Source: Cristatella mucedo
Lineage: Eukaryota; Bryozoa; Phylactolaemata; Cristatellidae
Reading direction: 5' to 3'
NCBI GenBank assembly: GCA_009760855.2
Contig: WPIO01000013.1
Span: 6,284,001-6,348,000, forward strand
Length of the DNA stretch: 64,000 nucleotides
Part shown: piece after piece, positions 48,686 through 61,200 of the stretch
How the letters are laid out: the number at the start of each line of letters is the position of its first letter
How positions within the stretch are numbered: position 1 is the stretch's first letter
Made by a program: the position numbers and the translations under genes
Notes under the pieces: model-generated
Database searches by the model: none
What the model was told of the DNA's origin: nothing
The model's input: the letters and a program-made list of their open reading frames with translations, nothing else

Positions 48686-51600
48686 CCCTGCCTTGGAGCC
48701 TGCTTATTTTGCGAAACAGAAGCTAGCTGGCTAGTTGCTGCTGCCAACGCTGCTACAGCCAATGCTGCCGCTTCTGATGCTGCCAATGTGGCCAACGCTG
48801 CTGCTGCCGCCGACGCTGCTGCTGCTGCTGCCAACGTAGCTACTGTTGCTGCCAACGCTGCTGCTGCTGCTTGCAGTGGGGGCATTCTTGACGTCGCTCG
48901 TCTCAACTGTCTCGTCTCTGTCTTGGCAGCTACCTGGTGTCGAGGCAGGCGAAAGAGTGCGACAACGGGCATCTGTTCTGCACGACGTGCGTGTTCGCCT
49001 GGTCGATGACGTATGGGGCCAACAGCGACAAGTGTCCGGTGTGCCGCTCCAAGCAACCCGAGTACAGGCCGCGGGCCGAGATCGACGAGAGCATCGGGCA
49101 CAAGCGTGTGCGCTGCCCCGAGCCGGCGTGCAGCTTTCGCGCTCCGCTGACGTACCTGCTCAAGCACAGCCACGGCGCCGAGCGCTTCGGCAGCGGCAGC
49201 AGCAGCGCCGACTTGGAGCGCCTGCGCCGGTCGCGCCCGGCTCCTGTCAACCCGTTCATGGCCGGCAGCGGAGTCATCTTCCTGCCGCTGCTTCGCGCGC
49301 CCGCCGGAGCAGCCGGTGGAGGCAGGGAGGTAAGCAGTGCTGGACAAAGTGGATCCGGAGGGCGGGGAAAGAGCTCGTGGCAGCTCAACTGACACTGCTC
49401 CGCCACGGCCGCCGGCCTGCAGCTGCTTTCGGCGGTCGCAGGGTGCACCTTTCTTTCCTCCTGCGGTAGTGCTTCCGCCGAGCGTAACAGCCAGTGCACG
49501 TCGCTAGGCTGGCGCCGCTGCCGCTTTGCTCTGTGGCAAGTCTGACGCTCGGTGTGCTCTCTTCTGCTGCTCAGGGTCGGTCGCTGCTGCAAGACATGAT
49601 GATGGTGCTTCACCTGGAGATGGAGCTGCGGCGACGGGCGATCGAGCGATTCTCGTCCGAGGAGGACCACGTCGAGCGCGTGCGGCACATGACCGAGGTG
49701 CTCGCCATCCAGGAGCAGATGCAGGAGATCACCGGCTTCCTCAACCTGCTCTTCAGCGTCACGCCGCAGCAGCGCAGGTCAGCGGCAAAGCCGCCCTTGT
49801 TGCAGGGCTGCGGGCGCTCTGCACGGGACACGGGGTCGAAGGCTGCTCGCGGGCCCCAGGCACACCGTGTACGCCCGCTCGGTGAGCGCCCGCGTGGGCG
49901 CACTCCACTGGGGCGGACGTGTAGAATTCATTTGCGTAGCGCTCTTGGTGAACTCAAGTCTCTCTCCGGGTCCGCTTCATGTGTGCCGCAGGGCTCGAGC
50001 CCGTGGACCGAGGTCGTCAACGGGCTCGAGCACCTTAATAACCCTGGGATAGCCCAACAGGTATGGTATGAGAGTTGGTGGCCACTCCGACTGTGTCCGC
50101 TGCTGCTTAGAATTCGCTGCCAGGCTTGCGGTTTGTGGTGACCAGGTTAGACTGTGCTCGCTTAGTTTGCTGCCATACCCAGTGGCCAGAATCCTCTCCA
50201 TGGCCCTTGGCTTGCGTGTTCAAGCTAATATCGTCAGGCACTGCTGGCTGATCGTGTACTTATGAGCGTATGATGATGACTTACTGTAGAATTGTCAAAC
50301 TTGGGATCCTCGGTGATGTTCAGCTCCTGGTGACACATTGTAGATCTTCGTTGTGAATCTCTGGCTGTTTTGAAATAGGTTATTGATTTAATTACGGTTG
50401 TTAGCTGAGTTGGTCCTTGTCATTTGGTCCTTGCCAGCACGATAGAGATGCTCACTCGGCTCACGCGCACTCGTGTGTGTGTGCCATCCTCACAAGCAGT
50501 CATGTCATTTTGTTTTGCCTGATTAGCTAGTTAACGTGACTAATTGTTATCTCTCATGCTTTGGTGGAGTGCATGCCGATAGACTCTTCTGTTGTCTTGC
50601 TCACCTCCTATAACCTCCTGGAATGCTTGCTTCTACCAATAATCGGCCCATCCGGTTTAGTCAGTGTGTTTCGTGCTTGCACCGTGTAGCCGACCGCTTG
50701 CAGCCTCTTCCGGCAGCAGATCCTCGGCTATGCAGGGGTGGCTGTTCTGTTGTCTTGTTTTAGGAATGATCCTGCCCGCCAGGACAGTCGCCTGACCGAG
50801 TAAGTAAACTACAAGTTGTGCATTTTCTTCGTAGTGCACTCTTTTGGAAGCTAAGAATGTTTGGTTTTTGTCGCTTGCACTGTGTGTGTGTGTGTGTGTG
50901 TGTGCACGAAGGTGCCTTGCTCAGGTGGGCACGCATGAAGTAGCCGGTTGCTTCTGCTGTCCATCGACGAGTCCGTGCTAGTCCCATTCTGTTCACTTCC
51001 TTCCCTTGCTCACAGTGTCACTTAAGTCAGGTACTGCACACAGTCATCACTTTGCGGGACCTTAGCGCGTGCCTTCCTTGTTGGAGTGAGTGTGGTGCTC
51101 GACTATTAATTTCACCACCGTAAAACAAGGAAGCCTCGGTCCGATTAGGCCGACGACTGGCAGGGAGCATCGATCAGCTCAGCCCAAGTGACTTGAGGGA
51201 AGTTCGGGCGTGACTGGGCCTGTACTTTGCTGACCTCACACATCTGGGCAAGCAGATAGCTGGGTAATCGGTTGCATAAGACCTGCTTTAATTGTTTGCA
51301 TCATTTCAGAAGAAAACTGTAAGCGACCATGGCCCCTTTTCCAAACCCGTGTTCCAAAACTATCGTGCTCTTATCAAATCGGAGTAAGTTTTTGGCACGT
51401 GAGCCTTCATGATCGTTTTAGCTCTGGCATGCCTAGGTTGCTGGGCAGGAGTGCTCTTTCACAATCGCGCAATCCTATTACTCGTTAATCAGAAAAATAT
51501 GTAACCCATTTGTATGGCATACAAAGAGAACTTGATCTCTATTCAGGCACTTCAAATATGCCACGGGGTTCGAGCCCACGACCTCGGCCATCGAATACAT

Positions 51601-51694
51601 TTATCTTATTATTCATATTGACCTCGGTTGTTAAAGGCGAGCACTTTACGCTGGGGCAAACAGACATTAATTTGTCCTTAGCCCATCCAGAAGG

Positions 51695-51747
<53 letters not shown>

Positions 51748-53884
51748 TGTGTGTGTGCCAAGGAAGTGAATGTCGTAAAGGTGTGAGAGCACAGAAGAGC
51801 TGGAGCTGCTGGCAGGGCTCGTAGGCCTGTGCTATGAGGCCTATTATAAAAGAATGCATCTGTACGAACGATTGCTGACAGAGGTGCCCCTGAATCATTT
51901 CACTCCATTGTTGTTTAGGTGGTCTAGTGTGGGAGCAGTGTGGGAACTGCTAGGTTGAGATTCGAAGCCTGGAGCGTGTTGGATAAAACATTATCATATA
52001 AAACGAAAGGCAAGCCGCTCATATAAGCAGCTTATAATAATAATAATGCACTTGATAAAGTGCCCTCAGAGAACTCAAATCTCTTTCTAGGCGCTTCACA
52101 TTTGCTGCCTTTAGAGTCATCATTACTCGAGCACCTTTTTAACCTGTCTTGATGCTCGGTTCTTTGGTGTCTCTGAATTTTCGCGTTTTAAATATTATTC
52201 GTTTGCATAGTCTTAAGAGAACTTAATCTCTATCCATGCGCTTCACCAATGGCTCGAGTCCACGACCTCTGTCATCTGATTCATTTATCTTGACCTCCGT
52301 CGTTACAGGCGAGCACCCTAACCCCCTGGGCCAAAACGGGTTTAGAAACCGTAGCAGCCGGCTGCCCGTTCCGGTTCCGACCCTCGGGGCAGGGGGGCCT
52401 CGAGCCGGGAGCGCTATCGAGCGGCTGACGTTTTTTCTTTTCCTCGTTGATCGGCGGCGCGAGCCTGCCGCTAGCCGTCGTCGCCTGCCGTCGCGATGGT
52501 CGTTAGTCATCGCCGAGTCGTTTTTTGCAAGCCGCTCAATCGTCACTGTACTCAGCCCAAGCATCGTTGCAGGCTCGGCGGAACCGACGCCGCCGGCGTT
52601 GCGGAGAGCGGAGACGACGAAGACAATGATGGAAACGGTGACGACGACGATGACTCGTCGAGCGATAGCGACGAGACGTCGATCACAGCGCTGCTGTCGA
52701 GCCGACGAGAGAGGGCTCCGCTCGCCGGGCCGAGCCTGGCCGGCCGGCGCCAGCCAGAGCCGGCAGCTCTGCATCAGTCTGCCAGCGCTGCCCCCCATCT
52801 GCCATCGCCAGCTCACGTGCTCGCTCCCGTGCCACCTTCCGTGCCCAGGCAAGCAGCGGCCGCCGCGGCAGCTGCTGCCGCTGGGCCGAGAGGGCGCTGG
52901 CGAGCAGACGACGGTGCGGCCCAGGCCTCGCCCGGCGGCAGCTACTGGTCAACGTCGGGCGACTCGGGCAGCGGCGGCGGTCCAGCAGCTGCCGCTGTGC
53001 CGCCGCCGCCACCAGTGCAGTCGCTGGGGGCGAGCAGGCACGTCCGGCTGCCCTCGCCTCAGCCGCCCAACGTTCAGGCCTCGCCAGGAGCTTTGCACGC
53101 GGCAGCACCGCTTCTGCGGCCGCCACTGGTTCCACATCCACCGCTCGCGCCGCCGCCGCCCTCGAGCTTTGCTGCCAACGAGCACCCGGAGTCGACGGCT
53201 GCCAGTGGCAGCGCGGCGATCGCAGGCGACACGCCCGCGAGCGGTCTTTCGCTGCCGAGACGCACGCCCAGGATGGACGAGGGCCGCAGCGGAGACATCG
53301 CCGCCTCGGCCGCCGGGCTAGCACCGGCAGGTAGCGCCACGTTCCAAGCGGCCATGCGTCAGCTGCCGCCCATCAATCGAGCGTCAGCGGCCATGAGTGT
53401 TTCCCCCTCGCCGAGGCTGTCCTCCTCGGACACTCCTTCGGTGGTCGACCTGATTCCGGCGCCGCCACTGCCGCCGCCGCCTCGCGAGCGCACGATATTT
53501 TCGAGCCGCCGCAACGATAGCGCAGCAGCGCCAGAGCCCTCGGCGCCTGCTGCTGCTGCGGCCGCTGGCGGAGGCGACGGTGGGCTCGCTGTGTCCAGAG
53601 GAGCCAGGCGTGTCGTCAGGCGCCGCAAGGTGGCTCACGACCCGCCGGACATCCAGACTCCTTCCCGGAGGGAGCCCGAACCGCCTGCCGGCGGCGGTCC
53701 CGTCACTCGCTCGAGATCACAGCTGCTAGGCAACACGGCAGCATCCAGAAATGGGCTGGCTGGTGCTGGTGGCGCCAGCCGCCCTGGCGGTGAGCAGCAC
53801 CAGCACCGATCGCGGCTGAGCCGAACTCGTGGCATCGACCTCATGCTCAGCACGAAAGATAGGTCGTCGTCGCAGCGCCGCTGA
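48468..53884 (+). CDS. RING-finger E3 ubiquitin ligase-like protein with long disordered tail
   Basis: Six exons join in phase: 48468-48607, 48930-49329, 49575-49777, 50764-50799, 51312-51320 and 52573-53884 (stop TGA), about 699 residues. The RING has Cys44, Cys47, Cys57, His61, Cys64, Cys67, Cys82 and Cys85 (C3HC4 with three residues between the third Cys and the His). A second Cys/His cluster (Cys109, Cys114, His126, His128) resembles half of a TRAF-type or SIAH-type finger, so it is probably an E3 ligase with a substrate-binding zinc region. Exon 3 encodes a charged helix ([15 protein letters not shown] and on) likely to form a coiled coil. The last 436 residues are Ser/Pro/Ala-rich with an acidic stretch early (DDEDNDGNGDDDDDSSS) and a basic end. 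I cannot name an orthologue. ATG at 48468 has a good context (GCAGCCATGG). AATAAA at 54525-54530 is a likely poly(A) signal. Confidence 0.8.
48629..48684 (+). repeat. Poly(C) tract of 56 bases in RING gene intron 1
   Basis: An uninterrupted C run starting 21 bp after the donor at 48608. Its length may be inexact because such runs assemble poorly. Confidence 0.93.
48930..49329 (+). CDS. RING gene exon 2 (rest of RING, second Cys/His motif)
   Basis: Acceptor GTCTTGGCAG; the first base completes the split cysteine. It encodes YLVSRQAKECDNGHLFCTTC and, after CPVCRSKQPEYRPRAEID, the second cluster CPEPACSF...LLKHSHG. The donor is GGGAG|GTAAGC, phase 0. Confidence 0.9.
49575..49777 (+). CDS. RING gene exon 3 (helical region)
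   Basis: Acceptor TCTGCTGCTCAG. It encodes GRSLLQDMMMVLHLEMELR and a long amphipathic helix ending LLFSVTPQQR. The donor is CGCAG|GTCAGC, leaving two bases of an arginine codon. Confidence 0.85.
49922..50058 (-). mobile_element. SINE family B copy in RING gene intron 3
   Basis: Antisense copy with diverged tail (GTAGCGCTCTTGGTGAACTC) and GGGCTCGAGCCCGTGG box B region. Confidence 0.7.
50764..50799 (+). CDS. RING gene exon 4 (36 nt)
   Basis: Acceptor TTGTCTTGTTTTAG and donor CCGA|GTAAGT are both strong. The phases fit on each side and it adds NDPARQDSRLT. Confidence 0.65.
50880..50902 (+). repeat. (TG)n microsatellite in RING gene intron
   Basis: About 11 TG units, 80 bp after exon 4. Confidence 0.95.
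51312..51320 (+). CDS. RING gene candidate 9-nt microexon
   Basis: Nine bases lie between acceptor CATCATTTCAG and donor GTAAGC. They keep the frame and would add three residues (Arg-Lys plus phase shuffling). Skipping also keeps the frame, so this could be an alternative exon or a chance pair of sites. Confidence 0.35.
51515..51660 (-). mobile_element. SINE family B copy, long-head variant
   Basis: It contains GAGAACTTGATCTCTATTCA and GGGGTTCGAGCCCACGACCT, then the variant insert shared with the 52.3 kb copy. Confidence 0.75.
51697..51745 (+). repeat. (GA)n microsatellite in RING gene intron
   Basis: About 24 GA units, followed by a short GT run. Confidence 0.96.
52025..52115 (-). mobile_element. 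LINE 3' tail fragment
   Basis: Antisense AATAATAATG ... AGAGAACTCAAATCTCTTTC ... CACATTTGCTGC, in the RING gene intron before the last exon. Confidence 0.65.
52205..52335 (-). mobile_element. SINE family B copy, long-head variant
   Basis: It ends about 240 bp before the last RING-gene exon. The GGCTCGAGTCCACGACCTC box B region and tail are clear. Confidence 0.75.
52573..53884 (+). CDS. RING gene terminal exon (disordered tail)
   Basis: Acceptor CATCGTTGCAG, one base of a split codon, then 436 codons and TGA. The start contains an acidic run of Asp/Glu/Ser; the middle is Pro/Ala/Ser-rich with runs of Ala and Pro; the end is basic (RRVVRRRKVAH, TRSRSQLLG, RTRGIDLMLS). Low complexity and CpG-rich, but open over 1.3 kb. 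Confidence 0.8.
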
Positions 53885-54954
53885 CAGTAACGCCACCGCC
53901 GCGTGGCAACTCGGGTCTGGCCGTGGCACCCCAGGCTGCTTTTTTGAAGCCTTTGCCACGGTGCAGGAGTGTGCGGACTGTCGTGATAAAACTGGCTTTC
54001 ATTGGACCACGGCCTTGAAGCTTGCAAGAGGTGCATACTGCTGCTGTTCACCATTAATGGTCGATTCCTGCAATTTTTATTTACTGTCACCGTTTTTAAC
54101 GTTGTTTCAAACCCGTGAAATTTGGTTTTTTTAAAGACCGCTGTCGTGCTTGGTTTTAAGTTGACCAACATTAATGGAGATAAGAATGAGTTGCGTCTTG
54201 TGTTTTCTTTAGTCCGACTCGCAAGCACATTAAGTATCCTTGTGTGGTTGTGCATTTAGCTGAGCGTGTGGGAACTATGAAAAATACTAATACGACAACG
54301 TGAATGCAAAAGCGAGCATGTGTACCGAAGGGGGTGGAGACCTGCTCAGCTCCCATTGGAGGACTGCTCTGAGGTTACTAATGCCAGGACACAAAGACAC
54401 CGGCACACTCACTAAATCCTCCAGGACCAGCCAATGAACATGTTATACCTATGGGTAAAAGGCAGCAAAGAACGAGGTAGCTTGCATGGAAATGAACACA
54501 CTGCATATATACTTGTTGCTCAAGAATAAATTGTTACTGCACTGATGCAAGGAAGAACCACAAAGTGTAGCTATAAAATCCTATTAATGTAATTATTTGA
54601 TTGCAAATTGCAAATGACGGTACATACGACATCTCGCATGCAAGCCTAACAAGCGTCAAATGCATGCCTCAAATGCAAGTGTACAGCTATGATTAGAAGC
54701 AACATCCTTAATCGAAGGCTTGTTGCCTTAGCTCAGCCCAGCTGCACGGTACTGGGCTGCTTAACGAGCTGTACATTTGACTACCTGCCAGCCTGATCTA
54801 GGAAGTCCTGAGCAATCGCTATGGTCAGCAGTCAGACCCTGTAGAAGACGGGACTACTCTGCTTAGCAGACTTGATTAGGCCTCGTCGACCTCGAGGTTG
54901 TGCTGCTGCCATTGCCCATGCCTGTCTCACAGGTAAGGCTAGAGAATAACACAC
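53885..54954. other. Convergent 3' region of RING gene and RNF170
   Basis: About 1.07 kb between two stop codons on opposite strands, presumably the two 3' UTRs. One AATAAA on the plus strand is listed separately. Confidence 0.55.
54525..54530 (+). terminator. Candidate poly(A) signal of RING gene
   Basis: AATAAA lies 641 bases after the RING gene stop and about 425 bases before the RNF170 stop, between two convergent genes. Confidence 0.45.
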
Positions 54955-55224
54955 TCACTGAGCTGCTTGCTCGGCCACCATACCCCTATACACCATTGCC
55001 GCATAGATGGCAAGCAACAAGACTATGATCAGGTCGTCGGCCAGGCCCACCACTCCGACGACAGCTTCGGGCACAATGTCCAGTGGAAGTAGAAGGTACA
55101 GTATGGCCAGCACGAACACGATCATGATGCGAAGTCGAAACACGAACACCATGCCATGGACGCTGAACAGATCGGCTACTATATGACGGAGTAGCATGGG
55201 CAGATCTCGCAAATGCTCCCCAAT
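54955..55224 (-). CDS. RNF170: RNF170 exon 5 (C-terminal membrane domain)
   Basis: Acceptor CTGTTACGTTTCAG; 89 residues and TGA. DLPMLLRHIVADLFSVHG is followed by two membrane helices flanking PLDIVPEAVVG, as in the DUF1232 family. Confidence 0.96.
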   Translation of the reverse strand: MGEHLRDLPMLLRHIVADLFSVHGMVFVFRLRIMIVFVLAILYLLLPLDIVPEAVVGVVGLADDLIIVLLLAIYAAMVYRGMVAEQAAQ

Positions 55225-58200
55225 CTGAAACGTAACAGATGAAAGAGAAGCACCGTCAACCTGTGCTGGCTGGCTAAATGTAGAAATATCCATGATCGAA
55301 GGCAGACACACACCAACTGTTGGTTGGGAGGTGCCTTGAGATCTAAGCCACACTCCTTGATGCAAAAACTAGAAAAGTGGGAGGTGCAATTCATGTGTGG
55401 ATTTGATGCTTACTCGTCGAGCTGTCAAAGGAATTAATCTTCACTTCATTAATATTCACTTTACAGCAAATGTAAAGCGCCTAGAGAGAGATTAAGTTCT
55501 CTGAGGGCGCTTTATCCAGTGAATTATTATTATTATTATTAATCTATCATGGTCCAACAATCGAATATTTGTTTAAGGTACCTTTCAAAAGACAAACATG
55601 TTAGAAATGGGATCGGAATTCTCACGTCTTCCACAAAAAAGGAAAAAATGATTATGCATACTATGTCTAACCCAGATGCAAGCTGGAAGCAACATAACTA
55701 CAAATAAAAATTTTACCGATCCCTGCATCATATGCGACTTATATACCAACTTGCTGAACCTTGGTAGATCGAGTTACATTCGTGAAGCCTGATGATGTGC
55801 ACGCTTATGACTTTTACAAAGCTTCATTTTTAGTGTAACTTTGTACCTTGTATATTCCATAACTTGGCCTACTTCACGTATCAGCGAAATCTTAAATGTG
55901 AATCCACCTCTGCTTGTACATCATGAGGCTAATTATTTCTGATTTCTGTCGAATACGTTTAGCCATACATATCATCAAACGCCCTCGAGCTTTATTTTCT
56001 GCAATCACGGACATGTAGAGAAACACCTATCAAAATGTATGTCGTGGGTTTAAGTACTAAAGCAGGCAGTTCTTTGTTATCAAGTGCAAGTGGGTTGCAC
56101 CAGCCAAGTGTTTTCTGCTGGTGTGCAAGTCAGCCTGCTGAAGCAGTTGCAATAAACTTTTTTTTACAATACGTAGAATTCGTACCTGGGAAGTGAAAAC
56201 AGACAGGGCTGTTAGAAGAAGCTACAGCACAAAGCCATATCAGAATCCTTGCTTGCCATGGGTAGCCTTCAAAATTATCTTTGCCACAGCTGTCGATACC
56301 GGAAGTCTCCCTGACAGTGTCATAACAAGCATCTTTCATCAGAAAGCAATCTTGTCACAAATCAACTTGCTACAGATACCAATTCTGACCGGGATACCAG
56401 AGCAGTCGATGGAACACATCTACCATACACACAGTCAGAGCCATCCATGTGAAAAAAGGACACAAAGAGAGTACGTGTTGACCAATGAATTCGTGCCCTG
56501 AGCAAGACAACGGTCGAGAATTTGAGTGCTAGTCACAAGCAGGTCTTGGGACATTCACACCAGGGCCAGTCGAAAGGTCGGCATTCACCAGGTTCTGAAA
56601 CAGGGCAGCTCACAGCAAGGACATCCTGGATATGGATAAATCTTGGTCTACTTAGACAAAAATACTAGATCCAAATTGGTCCATGCATTTTGTGACATCC
56701 CATCTCGACTTCTGTAACTAACTCCTTGCTGCTTTAGTGGCATCTGTAATCGAGCACTTACTGTTGGTGCAAAACTCTGCAGCTAGGCTTGTCTGTTGTG
56801 AGCATCATTTTTCACATCACAACACTTCTCGCCAACCTGCACTGCCCCCCCCCCAATCAAATAGTGTATCGAGGATTATGCGCACATTTCCACGGCAGCT
56901 ATGAGAAAACTCGAGTCATTCGACGGAAAGACTCGTAGAAACTAGTTGGCAGACAAGTGGCTGAACGCTGATGCTTTGCCCGTTTTTGAGGTAGAGTATC
57001 TGGATGCGGACGGAGGATCTGGACGGGTAGCATGTACGTGTGTAAGTAGCAGCATGAAAGCCACACGAATTTCACGCATGTTGGAGCTTTCAGAGCAGAG
57101 AGTGGGAAGGAAACTCATAGACAAATGAGAACCCTCTTAACCCACCGCTCAGGCCGAGGCCCGAGAACAAACAGCCGCTGATCGAAGCCTCGCGGGGAGG
57201 CGAGCGGCAGCACAGTGACACGGAGATGGCGATCGGTTCAGGAAGAAGTGCATGCAGCTGCAGCTGCTGCTGCAGCGAGCACGAACTCAAGGCAGGCGAG
57301 GGTCTCGCTAGTACTCACGCTCCTGGGCTGACCGGAGAATCGCCTATTATAGGCGTTCAGGTCGCCTGCTATGTTGTCGGGCATGACTTGCACATCCGCT
57401 CCTCCTCCTCCGGAGTCCAGCGGCAAGAGCATCGTCACCTGTGGGCACGGTCATGCGTCACCGGCTGACAGCAAATGCTCAGCACAGTGTGTTCGTGCGT
57501 GCACCGCAGCTTGCACGCCGTCGCCTACGTTACCCTCTGCCTGCACACGGGGCAGCTGACCGCTCCATGCCACTGACCAGTGTGCCAGTACGTGATGAAG
57601 CACGCAGCTGCAAAGACGCACGGACACGCTGCAGCAAAGACGCACCTACTTCACAGCAGTGGCGGCCGAAAAATGGCGGCTGCGCTTCGGGCAAGCCACG
57701 TTTCGGGTCGCCCCGCTCGGCTACCACATGGGACAGCAACCGGGCGGCCAGACCGGAAGCGCTCATCGAGCCGAAGAATCCAGCAGCTTTGCAGAATGGC
57801 CCCCAGCAATCAGCCAAGCGTGAAAGATGCCAACAGGGACGCCAATACGAGGCATCTGTACGAAGCAATGGGAGAGTGAAAGCTCGAGGGCAGACAATGA
57901 ACAACTCCTTCTTGCCGAAATCGGGACAAACAAGCTTGCCTGCCATACACAGCAGCCACCAATTATCACCCACCCTGATAGGCATGTAGTCGAGTCTATA
58001 TATAGAGCAACACGTGAGCTCAGACTACCAGGGTTGACAGCTCACAAAAACATGCTCGAGAGTGGCAAGACAAAAAATGAAGCCACCCCGACACTCTAAA
58101 GAGCTGCAGCCCCAATGCTAGATAGATGCTAATGATGGCAAATGATTATCCAATTAAAAGGCCACTTTCGGGTGCAGTTATCACGATGGTCAGTTGATAA

Positions 58201-61200
58201 TTACCAATAGCAATAGTACCAGCATACTCGGTAAGTGCCAGCAGCACATCAGCCTCATCAGCATCCCCACGGCATTCATTCTTCCAGGCAGCTAGTTTGA
58301 TCACACATTGCGAATGAACAGGCATCGTTGCAGGGTTCCCTGAAAGGGTTCCTCCACTTTTGGAAAGAGGACAGCACTAAAAACTGTGAGATGTTTAGTA
58401 CTTAGTTTAGTATTATAGTATCATAGCATTATAGCATTATATTTTAGTGTTATAGTCGTTTTAATAAATATCAAAACTACTAAAAACGTGTCGACACGCG
58501 GAGCTTTGCATGACACAGCAGATGACCATGCTAAGGTGCATTCACGAAAGCCGATGCTGCTGCTGGCTGACTGCCGGAGCTGACTGTGCTCAAATTAAGC
58601 AATGCGATTTCTCAGCAGCTTTTTGCCACTTTCCCACACCGCTCGAGACAGCCCATGACAGAAAAACTCGGTACATGCTGCAATTGGCAGAGAAAAACCC
58701 TGGGTCTTCGAGTGTGCCTAACTTGCCAATTTAGCATCACCCTAATGACATCCAAACGAACAGGGTGCTCTGTAAGGGTAGTGGCGAAGTCAGTGGCCAT
58801 TTGCCCCCTATAGTGGGGCAGCGACCTGGGCTATACCCTATTCCTACGCCGCCCCGCCGACACACACCAATGACAAAAGATCTTTCGGCAGCTTTTGATA
58901 CCATCGATCACAAAGTGCTTCTAGAACGCCTCTCATCCCGCCTGGGCATCACTGGCACTGCTCTGCAATGGTTCAGATCGTATCTCAGTGGGAGACCCCC
59001 GAGTACTGACCTGAATAGACAAAGATCATCAGAGGTACCTCTGAAATATGGGGTACCTCAGGGCTCCGTGCTAGGTCCGGTTCTTTTCACGGTTTATACT
59101 CTGCCTCTTGCTGATGTGATTGCCAAGCACAATCTAGGCTTTCACTTCTATGCGGATGACACTCAGTTGTACCTTTGCTTTGATCCCTCCCAGCCTTCGA
59201 GCACCTCAAATTCTCTCAGCTCACTTGCTACGTGTATTGATGACATCCACACATGGATGGCAGCAAATTTTCTAAAACTAAATGACGATAAAACTAACTT
59301 ACTAGCTTACTAGTTATGGGCAAACCCAGTGTGATTCAGAAATTGGAAAGGCTGATGCTTAAAATTGGCTCTGCCAGCATACCACTCGATGATAAGCCGT
59401 CGAGTTCTTGTCGCATAAACACGATTGTCCACTGAAATTTTTCATGACTTGTGGGTCTTGCCACCTACATAAAAATCTAGTGGGTCTTGTCCCTGTATGA
59501 CAATCCTGGCCAAGCCTTTGAAAAATCGACAATTATAAAAAAATCGACAATTAAAAAATTGTCATCAAGTATGAGAATGGAAATTATGTTTCAAGTGCCT
59601 GCATCACTATGTATAAATTTTAAGAGTCCATGCAGTACGGCCAGTGAGTTGGGCCAGTGATTTAATACAGATTGCCTTATGATGGCTGCGTTAAATAGTT
59701 ATGGCCAGCAGTTACAGACCGTCATTTCTGCTACTCAGCAGGTGAGGCAGCTATCCACAGCACCAACATGCGATGCAAGCGATCATCGGGAAGCAATATC
59801 TTCGGTGCAGAAAAAAGGTGCCTACCAAGATTGGCAGGTGGTTTGGACTGCTATTCGGCATCAAAGGTCACTAGTTCAATTCAGGACGGCCGACTTGATC
59901 ATTATTTCTGACGCAGCACAATGACAGAACCCGAAAAGGGGGCCAGAACTCTAGTGTAAAAACCCTCCTGTCGATTCGGTATAATTTATATTTTACAGCT
60001 GATACATCTGCACAGGAAGAGGGGGCAAACTGAATGACCCGGAAGTCGCCGGCCGATCGGTAGGGATGAGAGCTTTCACTGGCTATGCTCTATTAATGCA
60101 ATAGTAACACCATTCAGCAACCAGCGCCAGAAGCCGATATACAACCACATCAACTTCAGACTAGAAAAACCTGCTGAAGCAAAGCAGTTTTCAACAGAGG
60201 CTCCCTACGAAAACAATATGGCAGTACGTGCCACAAGACAGGTTACACGCATGGGGAGAAAAGGGTATTAGGGAAAGTCAAAACCTTCTTCAGCCTTGTT
60301 TTCTTTCTAACGAAGGCACAAGCAGGCGCCTGCACGGTCTTCTTTGCCTGGAGCATGCACCAAGAGAACCTTTGCAGGCCCGAACAAGGTCGAGGCTGCA
60401 CACACGACAAGCAGAACGCCACTGACCGCAGAACGAATGACTGCAGTTGGTTTCCACGGGGTGAGCAGACGGCGCAAGACAAATTGGGCATGTTTGATCG
60501 CGGTCGCCGTGTCGCCTCGAAGATCTTGTGGAAGGATCAATACCCATACGGCGCCGAACATCATCAACATTGCTGATACTGTCAGGATGTATGGCAGCTT
60601 GCGCAAGCTGGTGCGACAATAACCTAAGAGGAAGCGGGCATTACAAACACAAGCTCATATGAGCATAATAAGAGCATCCTATAATAATAATAACAATAAT
60701 AATACGTTTGATACATCGCCCTCAGAGAACTCAATCTCTTTCTAGGCACTTTACATTTGCTGCAAAGGAAGCTCGATCATATGGTTAATGGTAGCATGCT
60801 CAATAAACAACCAGAATAACATGGTTATGGATGACGTACACAGGGGGACAGGTTAAAGGGTGCGACAAAACTGGGAAAGATGCCGTTCGAATTACAGAGG
60901 GAAAATACGAGAAAAGACAGCGAATCTCTGTACCTGAGGTAGTGATGTGCAACCAAACACGTGTACCAGCTGGTGCCTACCACCCATCCTATATTCTCTC
61001 CTTCCAACCACATATTTTTCCTAAACATGCCAACCATGCTGATTTTTTCACGCGTAGTTCTCACAGCGAGCATTCTAATTCACCAGCAGCTCAAATAAAA
61101 AGATCGCGGGTTATCACCCTGGTCATATAATGCTATGGCGAGCATGCTTAACTTCCGGCATTGCTAAGCGACCCAAAACAAAATAGAAGCTGAATAAAAA

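Noticed and set aside
48788-49009. Alanine-rich open frame in RING gene intron 1
   Set aside because: GCTGCTGCC-type simple sequence; it contains the real exon 2 acceptor and has no start or homology.
52236-53321. Alternative 361-codon plus-strand frame over the last RING exon
   Set aside because: Arg/Pro-rich shadow frame; the other frame fits the splice phase of the preceding exons and ends in a proper stop.
60307-60606. Hydrophobic, membrane-like segment in another frame of RNF170 exon 2
   Set aside because: The RING frame continues upstream through the IHP motif to a good acceptor, and the true membrane helix is in exon 1.
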